From Acerihabitans sp047324305 (GTDB taxonomy: Bacteria; Pseudomonadota; Gammaproteobacteria; Enterobacterales; Enterobacteriaceae): 64,000 nucleotides of DNA. Shown here one piece after another: positions 23,986 through 32,416 of the stretch. The position numbers and the translations under genes were made by a program. A model generated the notes under the pieces. It was not told where the DNA came from. It made no database searches and was given only the letters and a program-made list of their open reading frames with translations. The DNA lies in the NCBI RefSeq assembly GCF_047324305.1, contig NZ_CP178740.1:4092001-4156000 (forward strand), in the 5' to 3' direction. How positions within the stretch are numbered: the stretch's first letter is position 1; each line of letters opens with the position of its first letter.

Positions 23986-24945
23986 ATGCTTTGTCACGCC
24001 GCCTGCTTTTCCAACCAGCCTGAAAAATTTTTGCACGTTTTCTCCCGTGGCCGTTGGCAACGGCTTTCCGCGCTATGCCGGCTTTACCCGCGTATCGTGA
24101 CGCAGGATATGCTGGCGCAGGAATTACCAAAGCTGGCGCAGGTTGAGGTGATCTTCTCAAGTTGGGGAATGTTTCCACTGAGCGAACGGCAGCTCGATCA
24201 ATTACCAAAACTGAAAGCGGTGTTTTACGCCGCCGGGACGACGCAAACGTTCTCAGCGCCATTGCTGTCGCGGGGGATAACCGTGGTCAGCGCCTGGCGG
24301 GCCAACGCCGTGTCGGTGGCGGAATTTTGTCTGGCGCAGATCCTGCTGGCTTGCAAAGGCTATTTCCGTAATCATCGCGACTATGGCGCTCCCGCGGTAT
24401 TTGATGACCTGAGTAACCGGCATCCTGCGCCCGGCGCTTATGGGGAACAGGTGGCATTGCTCGGCGCCGGAGCGATAGCACAAACGTTAACCGGCTTGCT
24501 GGCGCCATTCGAGCTTGACGTCGTCAGCGTGCCGTCGCGCGCTGCGCGCCGGACGGTATCGCTGGAGCAGGTGTTTGAAACGGCGTTCGTTATCAGCAAC
24601 CATCTGCCGAATCGTCCCGATAATGTCGGCGTGCTGAATGGGAGTTTGTTTCGCCGCATGCGCCCTGGGGCGGTGTTTATCAATACCGGGCGCGGCTTAC
24701 AGGTGAATGAGCCGGAGCTGATTGAGGTATTCAGCCGGCGCCCGGACCTTACCGCGTTGCTGGATGTCACCAAACCGGAACCACCCGTGGCCGATTCGCC
24801 ACTCTACCAACTGCCGAATATCCAATTAAGCAGCCACATCGCCGGCGCGTTGAATCATGAAACCCAGCGCCTGGCTGACTGTGTACTGGCGGAATTCAGT
24901 CGTTGGCTACAAGGAGAAGCCCTTTGCCATCAGATAATGACATAA
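23986..24945 (+). CDS. D-2-hydroxyacid dehydrogenase family protein
   Basis: About 319 residues, NAD-dependent D-isomer 2-hydroxyacid dehydrogenase fold. The coenzyme-binding motif is 'VALLGAGAIAQTLTGLL' (G-x-G-x-x), the catalytic Arg is likely in 'NTGRGLQVNE', the Glu in 'DVTKPEP' and the His in 'LSSHIAGAL'. It may reduce or oxidise a sugar-acid product downstream of the GH88 enzyme (inference). The start is uncertain: ATG 23986 avoids the upstream hairpin and matches the family's N-terminal length ('HAACFSNQPEKFLHVFS'); ATG 23953 would add 11 residues. It is expressed as the sixth gene of the PTS operon. Confidence 0.82.
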   Translation: MLCHAACFSNQPEKFLHVFSRGRWQRLSALCRLYPRIVTQDMLAQELPKLAQVEVIFSSWGMFPLSERQLDQLPKLKAVFYAAGTTQTFSAPLLSRGITVVSAWRANAVSVAEFCLAQILLACKGYFRNHRDYGAPAVFDDLSNRHPAPGAYGEQVALLGAGAIAQTLTGLLAPFELDVVSVPSRAARRTVSLEQVFETAFVISNHLPNRPDNVGVLNGSLFRRMRPGAVFINTGRGLQVNEPELIEVFSRRPDLTALLDVTKPEPPVADSPLYQLPNIQLSSHIAGALNHETQRLADCVLAEFSRWLQGEALCHQIMT

Positions 24946-25790
24946 CCGCTGCTGCGAGAGGTAGCTGCTATCGCCTGGTCGTTTTTGATCTGGATGGTAC
25001 GGCGTTGACCCCGCAAAAAAAACTCACCCCGCGGTTCAAAGACGCGGTACAGCGCGCAGCCAAGCTTGGCGTCACGATCGCCCTGGCCTCGGGACGTTCA
25101 TTGGACAGCGTGCGCAATGTGCTGCGGCAATTACCGTTGGGCGATATGCCTGGTTACGTCATCGCCTGTAACGGCGCTATTATCTGGAGCCAGCAACAAA
25201 GACAGTGTATTGCCGAGGAATGTCTCGACCACCGCGATGTCCTGATATTGAGTCAGCTCGGCCGGCGGTTGGGGTATGCCTGCTATATGCTCGAAAATAA
25301 TCAGCTACTGACTGATTTTCCGCTCACCTCAGACGCGGGCGGGCATCTGTTTAGTCAACTGCCGGTGATGACATTGCCAGACGGTTGGCAGAATACGCCG
25401 CGCCGCCCGCCAAAAATGATGTTTATCGAGCAAAAGGAAAAAATCGACGCGTTACCGATATTGATCCCTGCGGATATCGCCGGATGCTATCATTTTGTTC
25501 GCAGTGAGCCTAACTATTATGAAGTGATGAAAAAGGGCGTACATAAAGGTTCCGCCTGCCGAACTTTGGCCGCACGTCTGGATATTCCAGCGAGGCATAT
25601 TATCGCCGTGGGCGATGAACAAAATGATAAAGAAATGCTTTTCTTTGCCGGCGTAGGGGTGGCAATGGGCAATGCTGCGCCAGAAATAAAATCACTGGCC
25701 GATTGGGTGACGGATAATAACGAACATGATGGGGCGGCAAAGGTTCTTGAGCATTTTGTTATTAACAGTAAATTATTTGAGTGTGATTAG
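24924..25790 (+). CDS. Cof-type HAD-superfamily phosphatase
   Basis: A 288-residue Cof-like hydrolase. Motif I is 'VFDLDGTAL' (nucleophile Asp), motif II the Ser in 'ALASGRS', and motifs III/IV 'KKGVHKGSA' and 'GDEQNDKEML'. These enzymes dephosphorylate sugar phosphates in the cytoplasm and fit a role in removing the phosphate that the PTS adds. The start is TTG 24924, because AAGGAG lies seven bases upstream and overlaps the last codons of the dehydrogenase; the only alternative in frame is TTG 24903. It ends the PTS operon, with an AT-rich gap behind. Confidence 0.88.
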   Translation: MPSDNDITAAARGSCYRLVVFDLDGTALTPQKKLTPRFKDAVQRAAKLGVTIALASGRSLDSVRNVLRQLPLGDMPGYVIACNGAIIWSQQQRQCIAEECLDHRDVLILSQLGRRLGYACYMLENNQLLTDFPLTSDAGGHLFSQLPVMTLPDGWQNTPRRPPKMMFIEQKEKIDALPILIPADIAGCYHFVRSEPNYYEVMKKGVHKGSACRTLAARLDIPARHIIAVGDEQNDKEMLFFAGVGVAMGNAAPEIKSLADWVTDNNEHDGAAKVLEHFVINSKLFECD

Positions 25791-25824
25791 GTTCAAATTT
25801 AGTGTTGATGATTGCCCTGAGTTT

Positions 25825-25871
25825 TTTAAACACAATGTTATAGCGGGCGTATTATTTTTGGAGTGTAGAAA
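25825..25871 (+). promoter_or_regulatory. Candidate activator sites upstream of the porin gene
   Basis: AGTGTAGAAA (25862-25871) differs in one base from the AGTGTGGAAA arm before the PTS operon. TTTAAACACA (25825-25834) is a weaker match (7 of 10) to the opposite arm. The first lies 56 bases from the -24 element against 47 in the PTS promoter, about one helical turn further. This supports control by the same LevR-type activator. Confidence 0.45.
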
Positions 25872-25921
25872 AAATAACGATATATACAAATAACCCATTG
25901 TAAATAAAGCAATTAATAATC

Positions 25922-25937
25922 TGGCATAACAATTGCT
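25922..25937 (+). promoter_or_regulatory. Sigma-54 promoter of the KdgM porin gene
   Basis: TGGCATAACAATTGCT matches TGGCAY-N5-TTGCT, with GG at 25923-25924, GC at 25935-25936 and ten bases between. It lies 182 bases before the ATG at 26120, leaving an unusually long leader of about 170 nucleotides. It falls in the 329-base gap 25791-26119, which holds no other gene apart from a possible six-codon leader. Confidence 0.8.
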
Positions 25938-25997
25938 TTATTGTCATGTCGGCGAAAAGTTTTAACTTTATTTCTTTTAGCCGATAAGGATAAGGTA

Positions 25998-26069
25998 ATG
26001 AATTTTTTGATGAGATAAATAATATCGTTGTCATTTAATAAGCTGATACACGGAATGGCTGTTTCCGTG
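25998..26069 (+). other. Structured leader of the porin mRNA with possible six-codon peptide
   Basis: After the sigma-54 promoter an ATG at 25998, preceded by AAGGATAAGG, opens the six-codon frame MNFLMR that ends at 26018. A 7-bp hairpin follows (CACGGAA 26049-26055, TTCCGTG 26063-26069). This combination could give translational or sRNA control, as is usual for outer-membrane porin leaders; function is inferred. Confidence 0.35.
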
Positions 26070-26119
26070 GGTCCCTGTTTATCACAAATGATCAAACAAA
26101 AATAAGAGCAGGATAGAAT

Positions 26120-26818
26120 ATGAAAAAAATAACTTTTCTGGCCATAGGTCTGCCTGTGGCCTGCTGTACCCTGAACGCCATGGCATCCGCTACCTGGATC
26201 GATAACCGTTATGCACATACCACCGCATCAGAGAAAAACCAGTATAAAATTGGCGCCGGTCATATTTTTGATAATGGGGCTGGTGTGCTGGTCTCGTCAA
26301 TGTATGATTTGGGCCAGGATTTCGGTCAGTTGAGAAGTTCTTTTCAGGAATATGAGGGATGGTATCCGGTACCTTTAGCCGATAAATGGAGTATTACCCC
26401 AGGCGGCTTAACGGATATTGATAGTGGCGGCACCAAACTGGCGCCCTATGTCAGCCTGGATTATAAATTCAGTAAAGTTTTTAATGTATCAACGCGTTAT
26501 CGTTATAATCACATGACCCACCAGGAAAGGGACTATAATAATGAAATGGATTATAATGATAGTCATCAAATTGATCTGTTCCTGAACTATCAGGCCACGG
26601 ATAAATTATGGCTACAGCTTAATCCTGAGTTTTTCATTAATACAGGCGATTATTATGCTTCCAATGGTAAAAAAACCCATTGGGAACCGAGCATTGTCGC
26701 CCGTTACCGTGTTAATCAGCATTGGATGCCCTATGCGGAAGTGGCATGGCTGGACCAGGATCAAAATAATGATAATCAGGTGCGGTTCCGTTTAGGAATT
26801 CGCTATTATTTATTCTGA
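26120..26818 (+). CDS. kdgM: KdgM-family oligouronide porin
   Basis: A 232-residue outer-membrane barrel. The signal peptide ends near 'LNAMASA' (residue 24). The body shows alternating strands with many charged and aromatic residues ('YKIGAGHIFDNGAG', 'YVSLDYKFSKVFNVSTRYRYNH', terminal 'VRFRLGIRYYLF' with final Phe), matching KdgM/NanC narrow porins for negatively charged oligosaccharides such as oligogalacturonate. It would let unsaturated uronic-acid disaccharides into the periplasm before PTS import. The sigma-54 promoter in front of it and the shared upstream element place it in the regulon of the LevR-type activator. Which acidic sugar it prefers is not visible. Confidence 0.9.
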   Translation: MKKITFLAIGLPVACCTLNAMASATWIDNRYAHTTASEKNQYKIGAGHIFDNGAGVLVSSMYDLGQDFGQLRSSFQEYEGWYPVPLADKWSITPGGLTDIDSGGTKLAPYVSLDYKFSKVFNVSTRYRYNHMTHQERDYNNEMDYNDSHQIDLFLNYQATDKLWLQLNPEFFINTGDYYASNGKKTHWEPSIVARYRVNQHWMPYAEVAWLDQDQNNDNQVRFRLGIRYYLF

Positions 26819-26824
26819 TAAAGG

Positions 26825-26845
26825 GGGTGGGTGAGCGGCCCACCC
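26825..26845 (+). other. GC-rich hairpin between the porin and DJ-1 genes
   Basis: GGGTGGG (26825-26831) and CCCACCC (26839-26845) form a 7-bp stem with a seven-base loop, ending eight bases before the ATG at 26853. There is no T run. It could partly terminate porin transcripts and could mask the ribosome-binding site of the next gene, which has no exposed Shine-Dalgarno. Confidence 0.45.
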
Positions 26846-26852
26846 AAACGCT

Positions 26853-27428
26853 ATGAGAGTAAAACAGGTGGCGCTATTATTGGCGCCGGGATTTGAAGAG
26901 GCCGAGGCGATTATTATCCTTGATGTGCTAAAGCGGCTTGATATAGCGGTAACCATGCTGGCCTGCTGCGCCACTCGCACGCTGGTCAGCTACCACGGCC
27001 TGCATGTAACGGCTGATGCGTTAATCAGCGAAAGTCCAACGGCGCTGTACGACGCGGTCGTGATCCCGGGCGGCCCCCTCGGGGCGCAAAACCTCGCTGA
27101 GAACCAGGCCGCGATCGATTTTATTCGTCGCCATGATAATGCGGGAAAATGGCTTTGCCCGCTATGCTCAGCGGCCGCACGCGTCCTTGCCCCGCATAAG
27201 CTGTTAAAAGGACGCCGTTATGTCTGTTCCGGCACTTTGTCGGCTACCGTTACTGACGGCGTGTATGTCGACGCCCCGGTAGTGGAAGACGGTAATTTAT
27301 TAAGTGGACGGGGGCTGGGGACGGCGTTCGATTTTGCCTTTTCCATTGCAATGCGTTTAACCGGCGATGAGGCGCGGATACGCCGGCAGGCCGAACATAT
27401 TTACCATCGCTTATCCCTTGGGCTGTAG
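26853..27428 (+). CDS. DJ-1/PfpI family protein (YajL-like)
   Basis: A 191-residue protein with the DJ-1 hallmarks: 'LLAPGFEEAEAI' (Glu15 or Glu16 next to the active site), 'VIPGGPLGAQNL', and the reactive cysteine Cys105 in 'LCPLCSAAARVLA' at the nucleophile elbow. Relatives act as redox-sensitive chaperones or deglycases, or as glyoxalase III. It is 34 bases after the porin gene and may share its transcript. A role in coping with reactive 2-oxoaldehydes from unsaturated sugars is possible but speculative. It ends at a rho-independent terminator. Confidence 0.88.
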   Translation: MRVKQVALLLAPGFEEAEAIIILDVLKRLDIAVTMLACCATRTLVSYHGLHVTADALISESPTALYDAVVIPGGPLGAQNLAENQAAIDFIRRHDNAGKWLCPLCSAAARVLAPHKLLKGRRYVCSGTLSATVTDGVYVDAPVVEDGNLLSGRGLGTAFDFAFSIAMRLTGDEARIRRQAEHIYHRLSLGL

Positions 27429-27435
27429 CGTCTGT

Positions 27436-27470
27436 GGGGCGGATTTACCGCCCCCGGCGTTATTTTTTCT
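27436..27470 (+). terminator. Rho-independent terminator after the DJ-1 gene
   Basis: GGGGCGG (27436-27442) and CCGCCCC (27448-27454) form a stem with a five-base loop, followed eight bases later by a run of six T. It lies just after the DJ-1 stop and reaches into the end of the convergent GH43 gene (stop at 27460). Confidence 0.75.
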
Positions 27471-28980
27471 TAACTGTAAAATAGTCAAAGTGGATATTTC
27501 CGTTGGAATGGTGATTCGTTGAAGCCGCATAGATACCCATTTTAGCGCCGACCCATTTTCCCGCGCCGGCGGAAAACCGTGGCGATACCGTTGCCCAGGC
27601 CTGCCCTGCGGCGTGATAGCGGAAATGGCAAATCCCGTCATCGCCGACATCGCAGGCCAGCGCCAAAACCCGATAATCGGTGACATCAGCGACCGGCACC
27701 CTGTGCTCCGTCAAGATACCGCGCTCGCTTATCCAGCCATGGCGCAAGCCAAGCCATAGGCGCTTTTGTTCTAGATACAGCGTCAGCGCGGCGTAGCGTT
27801 CTCCATAAACCATCAGCCCGCCTTCATCCCCGGGTTGCAGAAAGTGCGGGGTAACGCCGCAGCACACGGAAAAACGGACGGCTGGAAATTTCTGCAGCAG
27901 GAGCTGTGGCGTCGTATATAACGCCGGTACGCCATTCCAGGCAGCTAAGGGCGCGCAGCGCAGCCGTAGCCCCGGCCGGCCGGGGCTTATCCAGTCGTCA
28001 GCGGGATTGGCCTGCCATTGCCACTGCTTACCGGGGCGGCCGTCGGCAAAATCATCGCTGGACTGGATTTCGCCGGGGCAGTAAGGCAAATCGGGTATCG
28101 GATGTATGAGCACCGGTTGCCCTTTGCCGGGTTCGTCGCTGGTCTCGCCGATCAGCGGCCAGCCGTCGTCGAGCCAACGCAGCGGCTGCAAATGAACTAT
28201 CCGGCCATACAGGCCTTTATCCTGAAAATGGAGAAACCAATCCTCGCCATTCTCCAGCGCCACCCAGCCCCCCTGATGTGGACCGTTAACAGAGGTGTCG
28301 CCCTGGTGCAGTACATCGCGACTTTCCCACGGCCCCTGAAGGCGGGCGGCGCGCAGCACGGTTTGCCAGCCGCGTTTTACTCCGCCGGCCGGAGCGAATA
28401 TCCAGTATTCGCCTGCGCGTTTGTACAGCTTTGGCCCCTCAAGCGTCGGATGGGAGGGCGTGCCGTCAAAAATAATCTGCCCGTCATCCAGCAAACGCGA
28501 GGCATCCGGCGCCATCTCGATTAACTGAAGCTTATTTTTGATGCCGCTGCGGCTATAGGCGAAGGCATGGACCAGCCAAGCGCGGCCGTCGTCATCCCAG
28601 AACGGGCAGGGATCGATCCAACCGGACACTTTTTGCAGGCAATGCGGCGCGCTCCATTCCCCCAGCGGATCGGTGCTGTGACAGACAAAAATACCCTCGT
28701 CCGGGGTACTGAAAAAAACCCAATAGCGCCCGGCATGATAACGAATACTGGGGGCCCAGATGCCCTTGCCGGGTTGCACTGCGTTATAGCTGGCAAACGG
28801 CAGCCGCGGCACCACATGGTTGACCAGCGTCCAGTGGATCAAGTCGCGCGAGTGCAGCAGGGGCAGGCCGGGAACGTGATTAAAACTGGACGACACCAGC
28901 CAAAAATCGCCGCCGGTCCTGATGATATCCGGGTCGGCATAGTCGGCGTGGATAATGGGATTTTTATAAAATAAAGACAT
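27460..28980 (-). CDS. GH43 glycoside hydrolase (beta-xylosidase/alpha-arabinofuranosidase type)
   Basis: A 506-residue cytoplasmic enzyme without a signal peptide. The five-bladed propeller starts with 'IIHADYADPDIIRTGGDFW', where Asp in ADPD is the general base, and 'TLEGPKLYKRAGEYWIFA' holds the catalytic Glu; 'PFWDDDGRAWLVHAFA' carries the pKa-modulating Asp. A C-terminal jelly-roll domain (about residues 310-506, DUF1349/GH43_C2-like) follows, as in XynB-type enzymes. It probably removes xylose or arabinose from imported oligosaccharides. It faces the DJ-1 gene and shares the cluster with the PTS, but no sigma-54 promoter was seen in front of it. Confidence 0.9.
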   Translation of the reverse strand: MSLFYKNPIIHADYADPDIIRTGGDFWLVSSSFNHVPGLPLLHSRDLIHWTLVNHVVPRLPFASYNAVQPGKGIWAPSIRYHAGRYWVFFSTPDEGIFVCHSTDPLGEWSAPHCLQKVSGWIDPCPFWDDDGRAWLVHAFAYSRSGIKNKLQLIEMAPDASRLLDDGQIIFDGTPSHPTLEGPKLYKRAGEYWIFAPAGGVKRGWQTVLRAARLQGPWESRDVLHQGDTSVNGPHQGGWVALENGEDWFLHFQDKGLYGRIVHLQPLRWLDDGWPLIGETSDEPGKGQPVLIHPIPDLPYCPGEIQSSDDFADGRPGKQWQWQANPADDWISPGRPGLRLRCAPLAAWNGVPALYTTPQLLLQKFPAVRFSVCCGVTPHFLQPGDEGGLMVYGERYAALTLYLEQKRLWLGLRHGWISERGILTEHRVPVADVTDYRVLALACDVGDDGICHFRYHAAGQAWATVSPRFSAGAGKWVGAKMGIYAASTNHHSNGNIHFDYFTVKKK

Positions 28981-29128
28981 TGGCCTGTTCGCTGTTGTGT
29001 AGAACCTGACAGGATGAGAAGCAATTTTTACGCCAAGAATTAAAATTCATATATATCAATATATTGAGATTTGTCATGACCAGTAATCGCCCTGGGCGGC
29101 CTTGTGTTGAATGCCTGCGCCTTACAAC

Positions 29129-29971
29129 TTACTCGCGAAAACTCAGCGTGACCTTAAATGCCGCGGCCGGGGAAACAACAACCCTGTTATGGGTTGCGCT
29201 GAACCGGATATCTCCTTTCTCCAGGACGGCTCTTACCTGTGCCAGGGACGATACCCGAAACTCCAGTGCGCTCATTCTCGTTTCCCCGGCGTAATCCTCC
29301 GGCAGGGCGATAAACGCCTGTCTGGCTTGCTCGGGAGTGATAAACCGCAGCCGGGTTTTCCCCGCCTGCAGGAAATATTCCCCGCCCATTTTGCTGAACT
29401 CATGTTGCGGCCCGAACAGCTGCGCATAGATCTGCATGGCGTTTTCCGTATCGTCCGCCACCATCACAAACCCGCAGAGATCCTGCACGCCATTCGGATG
29501 TTGCTGCCACGCTGGCTGCCATACCGCATCGGGCGTCAGATGCTGGCAGAAAAAACTGAAACCGTTGGGGATCCGGCGGGCATCGATACGGGTGATGCAA
29601 AACCGGGCTTCAACAATGCGGCTATCGGGCAGGGTAACCCGGCGGGAAAAAACGGTCGGCGGCTCGGCTGCCAGCCGGCAGGCTTGTAACTGCTGAAAGA
29701 CCGCACCGGCATCGCCCGTTTTCCAGACCAGACCGGCTAAGCCCAACGGCGGTTGCCACAAACCTTTAGCGGCGCCGGTGTTATCTTGTTCATAGCCCAG
29801 CAGTTCCAGGTAGTTTTCGCCAAAAATCGCCAGATGATTACTCGAACCCATCGAGTGATGCCCGCGTGCGGTCAACTGAAATCCCAGGCGGAGAAATAAC
29901 GCCCGCGCGTCGTCAAGATGATCGTCAACATTGATCACCGCGTGATCGATCACCGGGGTTAACTGAGACAT
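29129..29971 (-). CDS. VOC-superfamily (glyoxalase-like) protein
   Basis: A 280-residue protein of the glyoxalase_3-like group. It begins 'VIDHAVINVDDHLDDARALF' with the first metal-ligand type histidine, followed by 'GSSNHLAIFGENYLELLG' (His and Glu of the VOC pattern), and a second half of similar layout ('GFVMVADDTENAMQIYAQLFG'). The function is unknown; family members include dioxygenases, isomerases and resistance proteins. It lies 65 bases after the livF-type gene in the same direction and probably belongs to that transport operon, so it may act on the transported compound. Between it and GH43 is a 148-base AT-rich gap. Confidence 0.8.
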   Translation of the reverse strand: MSQLTPVIDHAVINVDDHLDDARALFLRLGFQLTARGHHSMGSSNHLAIFGENYLELLGYEQDNTGAAKGLWQPPLGLAGLVWKTGDAGAVFQQLQACRLAAEPPTVFSRRVTLPDSRIVEARFCITRIDARRIPNGFSFFCQHLTPDAVWQPAWQQHPNGVQDLCGFVMVADDTENAMQIYAQLFGPQHEFSKMGGEYFLQAGKTRLRFITPEQARQAFIALPEDYAGETRMSALEFRVSSLAQVRAVLEKGDIRFSATHNRVVVSPAAAFKVTLSFRE

Positions 29972-30036
29972 AGCCTATTCTCCCAATCTGTTTGTATTGG
30001 CGTCGTTGAACATGGGGTGGAGGATAAAAGCATGGT

Positions 30037-30756
30037 TTACGCGGTGCGCCCTCCAAAGTAGAGTTCGCTCATGCGCGCATCGCTAAGTAAATCACGGGCA
30101 TTGCCGGTCAGCGCGACGTTGCCGAGCGCAAGAATATAGGCGCGGTCAGAGATATGCAGGGCTTCCATCGCATTTTGCTCGACCATCAGAATAGTGACTT
30201 TTTCCAGCTGGCGGATGGCCTGAATCGCGCTGAATACTTCGTCGAGCATTTTCGGTGACAGCCCGGCTGAAGGCTCATCCAGCAGCAAAATGGCCGGTTC
30301 GGGCATCAGCGCGCGGGTGAGGGCCAGAATCTGCCGTTCGCCGCCGGACAGCGCCGAGGCCGGCGCCTGCCATTTTTTCCGCAACAAAGGATACATTTCG
30401 CAGAGTTGTTCCATGCGCCGTTTACGTTTGGCCGGCGGCAAAAACTGGCCGCCGGTTTGCAGATTTTCCGCCACGCTCAGGCTGTTGAACACATTATCGA
30501 GCTGCGGAACAAAACCCAGCGAGCATTCGCGGACTTTGCGGTGGATCGGGATGCTGCCGGTTTCCTCGCCGTTAAGACGAACCTCGCCATGGCGCGGCGT
30601 CAGAAACCCGGCGATGCATTTGAGCAGGGTGGATTTCCCACAGCCGTTCGGCCCGAGCAGGGTGACGATTTCCGCCTGGGAAACGTCCAGCGAAATGCCC
30701 TGCAGAATATCCACGCCCGGGGTGTAACCGGCGACGACATCATGAATTCTGATCAT
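30037..30756 (-). CDS. livF: ABC transporter ATP-binding protein, LivF type
   Basis: A 239-residue ATPase: Walker A 'LLGPNGCGKSTLLK', Q-loop 'FVPQLDNVF', signature 'ALSGGERQILALTRAL', Walker B 'AILLLDEPSAGLSP' and a switch region in 'VEQN' (Gln replacing the usual His, normal for LivF). The start overlaps the end of the LivG-type gene by four bases. It is the last ATPase gene of the LivJHMGF-like operon. Confidence 0.92.
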   Translation of the reverse strand: MIRIHDVVAGYTPGVDILQGISLDVSQAEIVTLLGPNGCGKSTLLKCIAGFLTPRHGEVRLNGEETGSIPIHRKVRECSLGFVPQLDNVFNSLSVAENLQTGGQFLPPAKRKRRMEQLCEMYPLLRKKWQAPASALSGGERQILALTRALMPEPAILLLDEPSAGLSPKMLDEVFSAIQAIRQLEKVTILMVEQNAMEALHISDRAYILALGNVALTGNARDLLSDARMSELYFGGRTA

Positions 30757-31532
30757 ACGGCCTCCTTCAGGGCTCGGCTTGCGCCGCCGAGATAGGCATC
30801 CAGCACTTCCTGGTTTTTAGATAAATCATCGGGATGGCAACTGGCGACGATATGCCCGCGATCCAGCACAATGCAACGCTCGCAAAGCGATGTTATAAAG
30901 TGCATATCATGCTCGATGATAACCAGTGAAATACCGTTGCCGCTAAGGGTTTGCAGCGTCGCCACCAACTCCTGACGCAGTGTCGGGTGTACGCCGGCCA
31001 TCGGTTCGTCAAGCATCAGGATGTCCGGATCGCCCATCAGCGCACAGGCAATGCCCAGCAGTTTTTTCTGGCCGCCGGAAAGCGCCGCAGCGGGCAGATC
31101 CCGTACTTTGGTCAATAGCAGTGTGTCGAGCAATCCGGTGGCTTTCATATGATCTTTCCTCTCAGCCCGCCGCCCGGAAGGCAGTGAAAACAGCCCGTTC
31201 CAGATACCGTGATGACGGGTGCCGGCGGCCATCACCACCTCCATGACCGTCATTTTCGCCGGCATGGCCGGGAGCTGGAAGGTGCGCGCAATGCCTGCCC
31301 TGATGATGCGGTGTGGGGGCATTTTGTCGATGCGCTCTGCGCCGGCGGTAATCGTGCCGCTGTCGATGGCGGTAAACCCGGAGATCGCGTTGAGCAGGGT
31401 GCTTTTTCCGGAACCGTTCGGCCCCAGCAGCCCCAGGATCTCGCCTTTTTGCAGGCTAAACGTGACCGATTTCAGCACCTGATTGCCCCCGAAGGCTTTG
31501 CTGATGTTGTCCACGAACAGAGATATCGTCAT
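30753..31532 (-). CDS. livG: ABC transporter ATP-binding protein, LivG type
   Basis: A 259-residue ATPase: Walker A 'LLGPNGSGKSTLLNAISG', signature 'LSGGQKKLLGIACALM', Walker B 'DILMLDEPMAGVHP' and switch histidine in 'LVIIEHDMHFI'. The 'ARTFQLPAMPAKMTVMEVV' segment is typical of LivG Q-loops. Four-base overlaps link it to both neighbours, showing one transcript. Confidence 0.92.
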   Translation of the reverse strand: MTISLFVDNISKAFGGNQVLKSVTFSLQKGEILGLLGPNGSGKSTLLNAISGFTAIDSGTITAGAERIDKMPPHRIIRAGIARTFQLPAMPAKMTVMEVVMAAGTRHHGIWNGLFSLPSGRRAERKDHMKATGLLDTLLLTKVRDLPAAALSGGQKKLLGIACALMGDPDILMLDEPMAGVHPTLRQELVATLQTLSGNGISLVIIEHDMHFITSLCERCIVLDRGHIVASCHPDDLSKNQEVLDAYLGGASRALKEAV

Positions 31533-32416
31533 GGCATGATCCTCAGCTTTTCCGGCAGAATACCGCCCGGACGCAGTAACAATCCGATCAGCATCACCAG
31601 CCCCACCAGCCCGAGGCGCAGCGCGCCGGTCAGATCAGAACTCATATGCAGCCAGTCTTTGGCGAAGGGAATAAAGTTGTATAACCCTTCGACCACCACC
31701 ACCCCAGCCAACACCCCGCGCACATTGCCGATGCCGCCGATCATCACCATGCTCCAGATAAGGAAGGTTTCGGAAGAAAGCAGGTAATCCGGGCTGACGT
31801 AGTTGGTGTACCAGGCAAGCAACATCCCTGCGATAGCGCACATTACCGCGCTGCACATCAGTGCCCGGCATTTGAGCCACAGCAGTGAATATCCCAGGCA
31901 CATCGCCAGTTGCGGCTGTTCGCGCATCAGCCGTAAAGCACGCCCGAACCGGCTGTTGCCCACGCGTACAGAGATAACAGTACAAAGCGCGATACACAGC
32001 AGGACCAGCACGGTGAAGATCAGTACATCCTGTTGTTGCAGACCCGTAGACCACGGCGCAGAAATGTTGCCGATCCCCTGGCCGCCGCCGGTCAGTCCTT
32101 CTTCGTTGATCACCGCAATACGGATGATTTCCGCCAGCGCCAGCGTGGCGATCCCCCAGTAATCGGCGGAAAGCTGACGCCCGAGCAGCGCCATGGCGGC
32201 GGAGACCATCATGGCCAGCACGATCCCGGCCGGGATCACCAGCCATAAAGGCAAGGAAAACTGGCTGCCGATCCCGATGGCGTAAGCCCCGATACCGACA
32301 AACGCGATATGACCGAAGTTGAGCAAACCGGCATAACCGGCCTGCAGGTTAAGCGCCAGCGCAATCATCGCGTAAATGCCGGCGATGCAGAAAATATGCA
32401 ACAGAAATTCAGACAC
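31529..32416 (-). CDS. livM: ABC transporter permease, LivM type
   Basis: A 295-residue permease with about eight to nine hydrophobic segments and the family loop 'NLQAGYAGLLNFGHIAFVGIGAY', of which GLLNFGHIAF is diagnostic. The start is GTG 32416: GGGAGGTG lies six bases upstream and the next frame extension to 32443 has none. It overlaps the end of the LivH-type gene by eight bases. Confidence 0.9.
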   Translation of the reverse strand: MSEFLLHIFCIAGIYAMIALALNLQAGYAGLLNFGHIAFVGIGAYAIGIGSQFSLPLWLVIPAGIVLAMMVSAAMALLGRQLSADYWGIATLALAEIIRIAVINEEGLTGGGQGIGNISAPWSTGLQQQDVLIFTVLVLLCIALCTVISVRVGNSRFGRALRLMREQPQLAMCLGYSLLWLKCRALMCSAVMCAIAGMLLAWYTNYVSPDYLLSSETFLIWSMVMIGGIGNVRGVLAGVVVVEGLYNFIPFAKDWLHMSSDLTGALRLGLVGLVMLIGLLLRPGGILPEKLRIMP

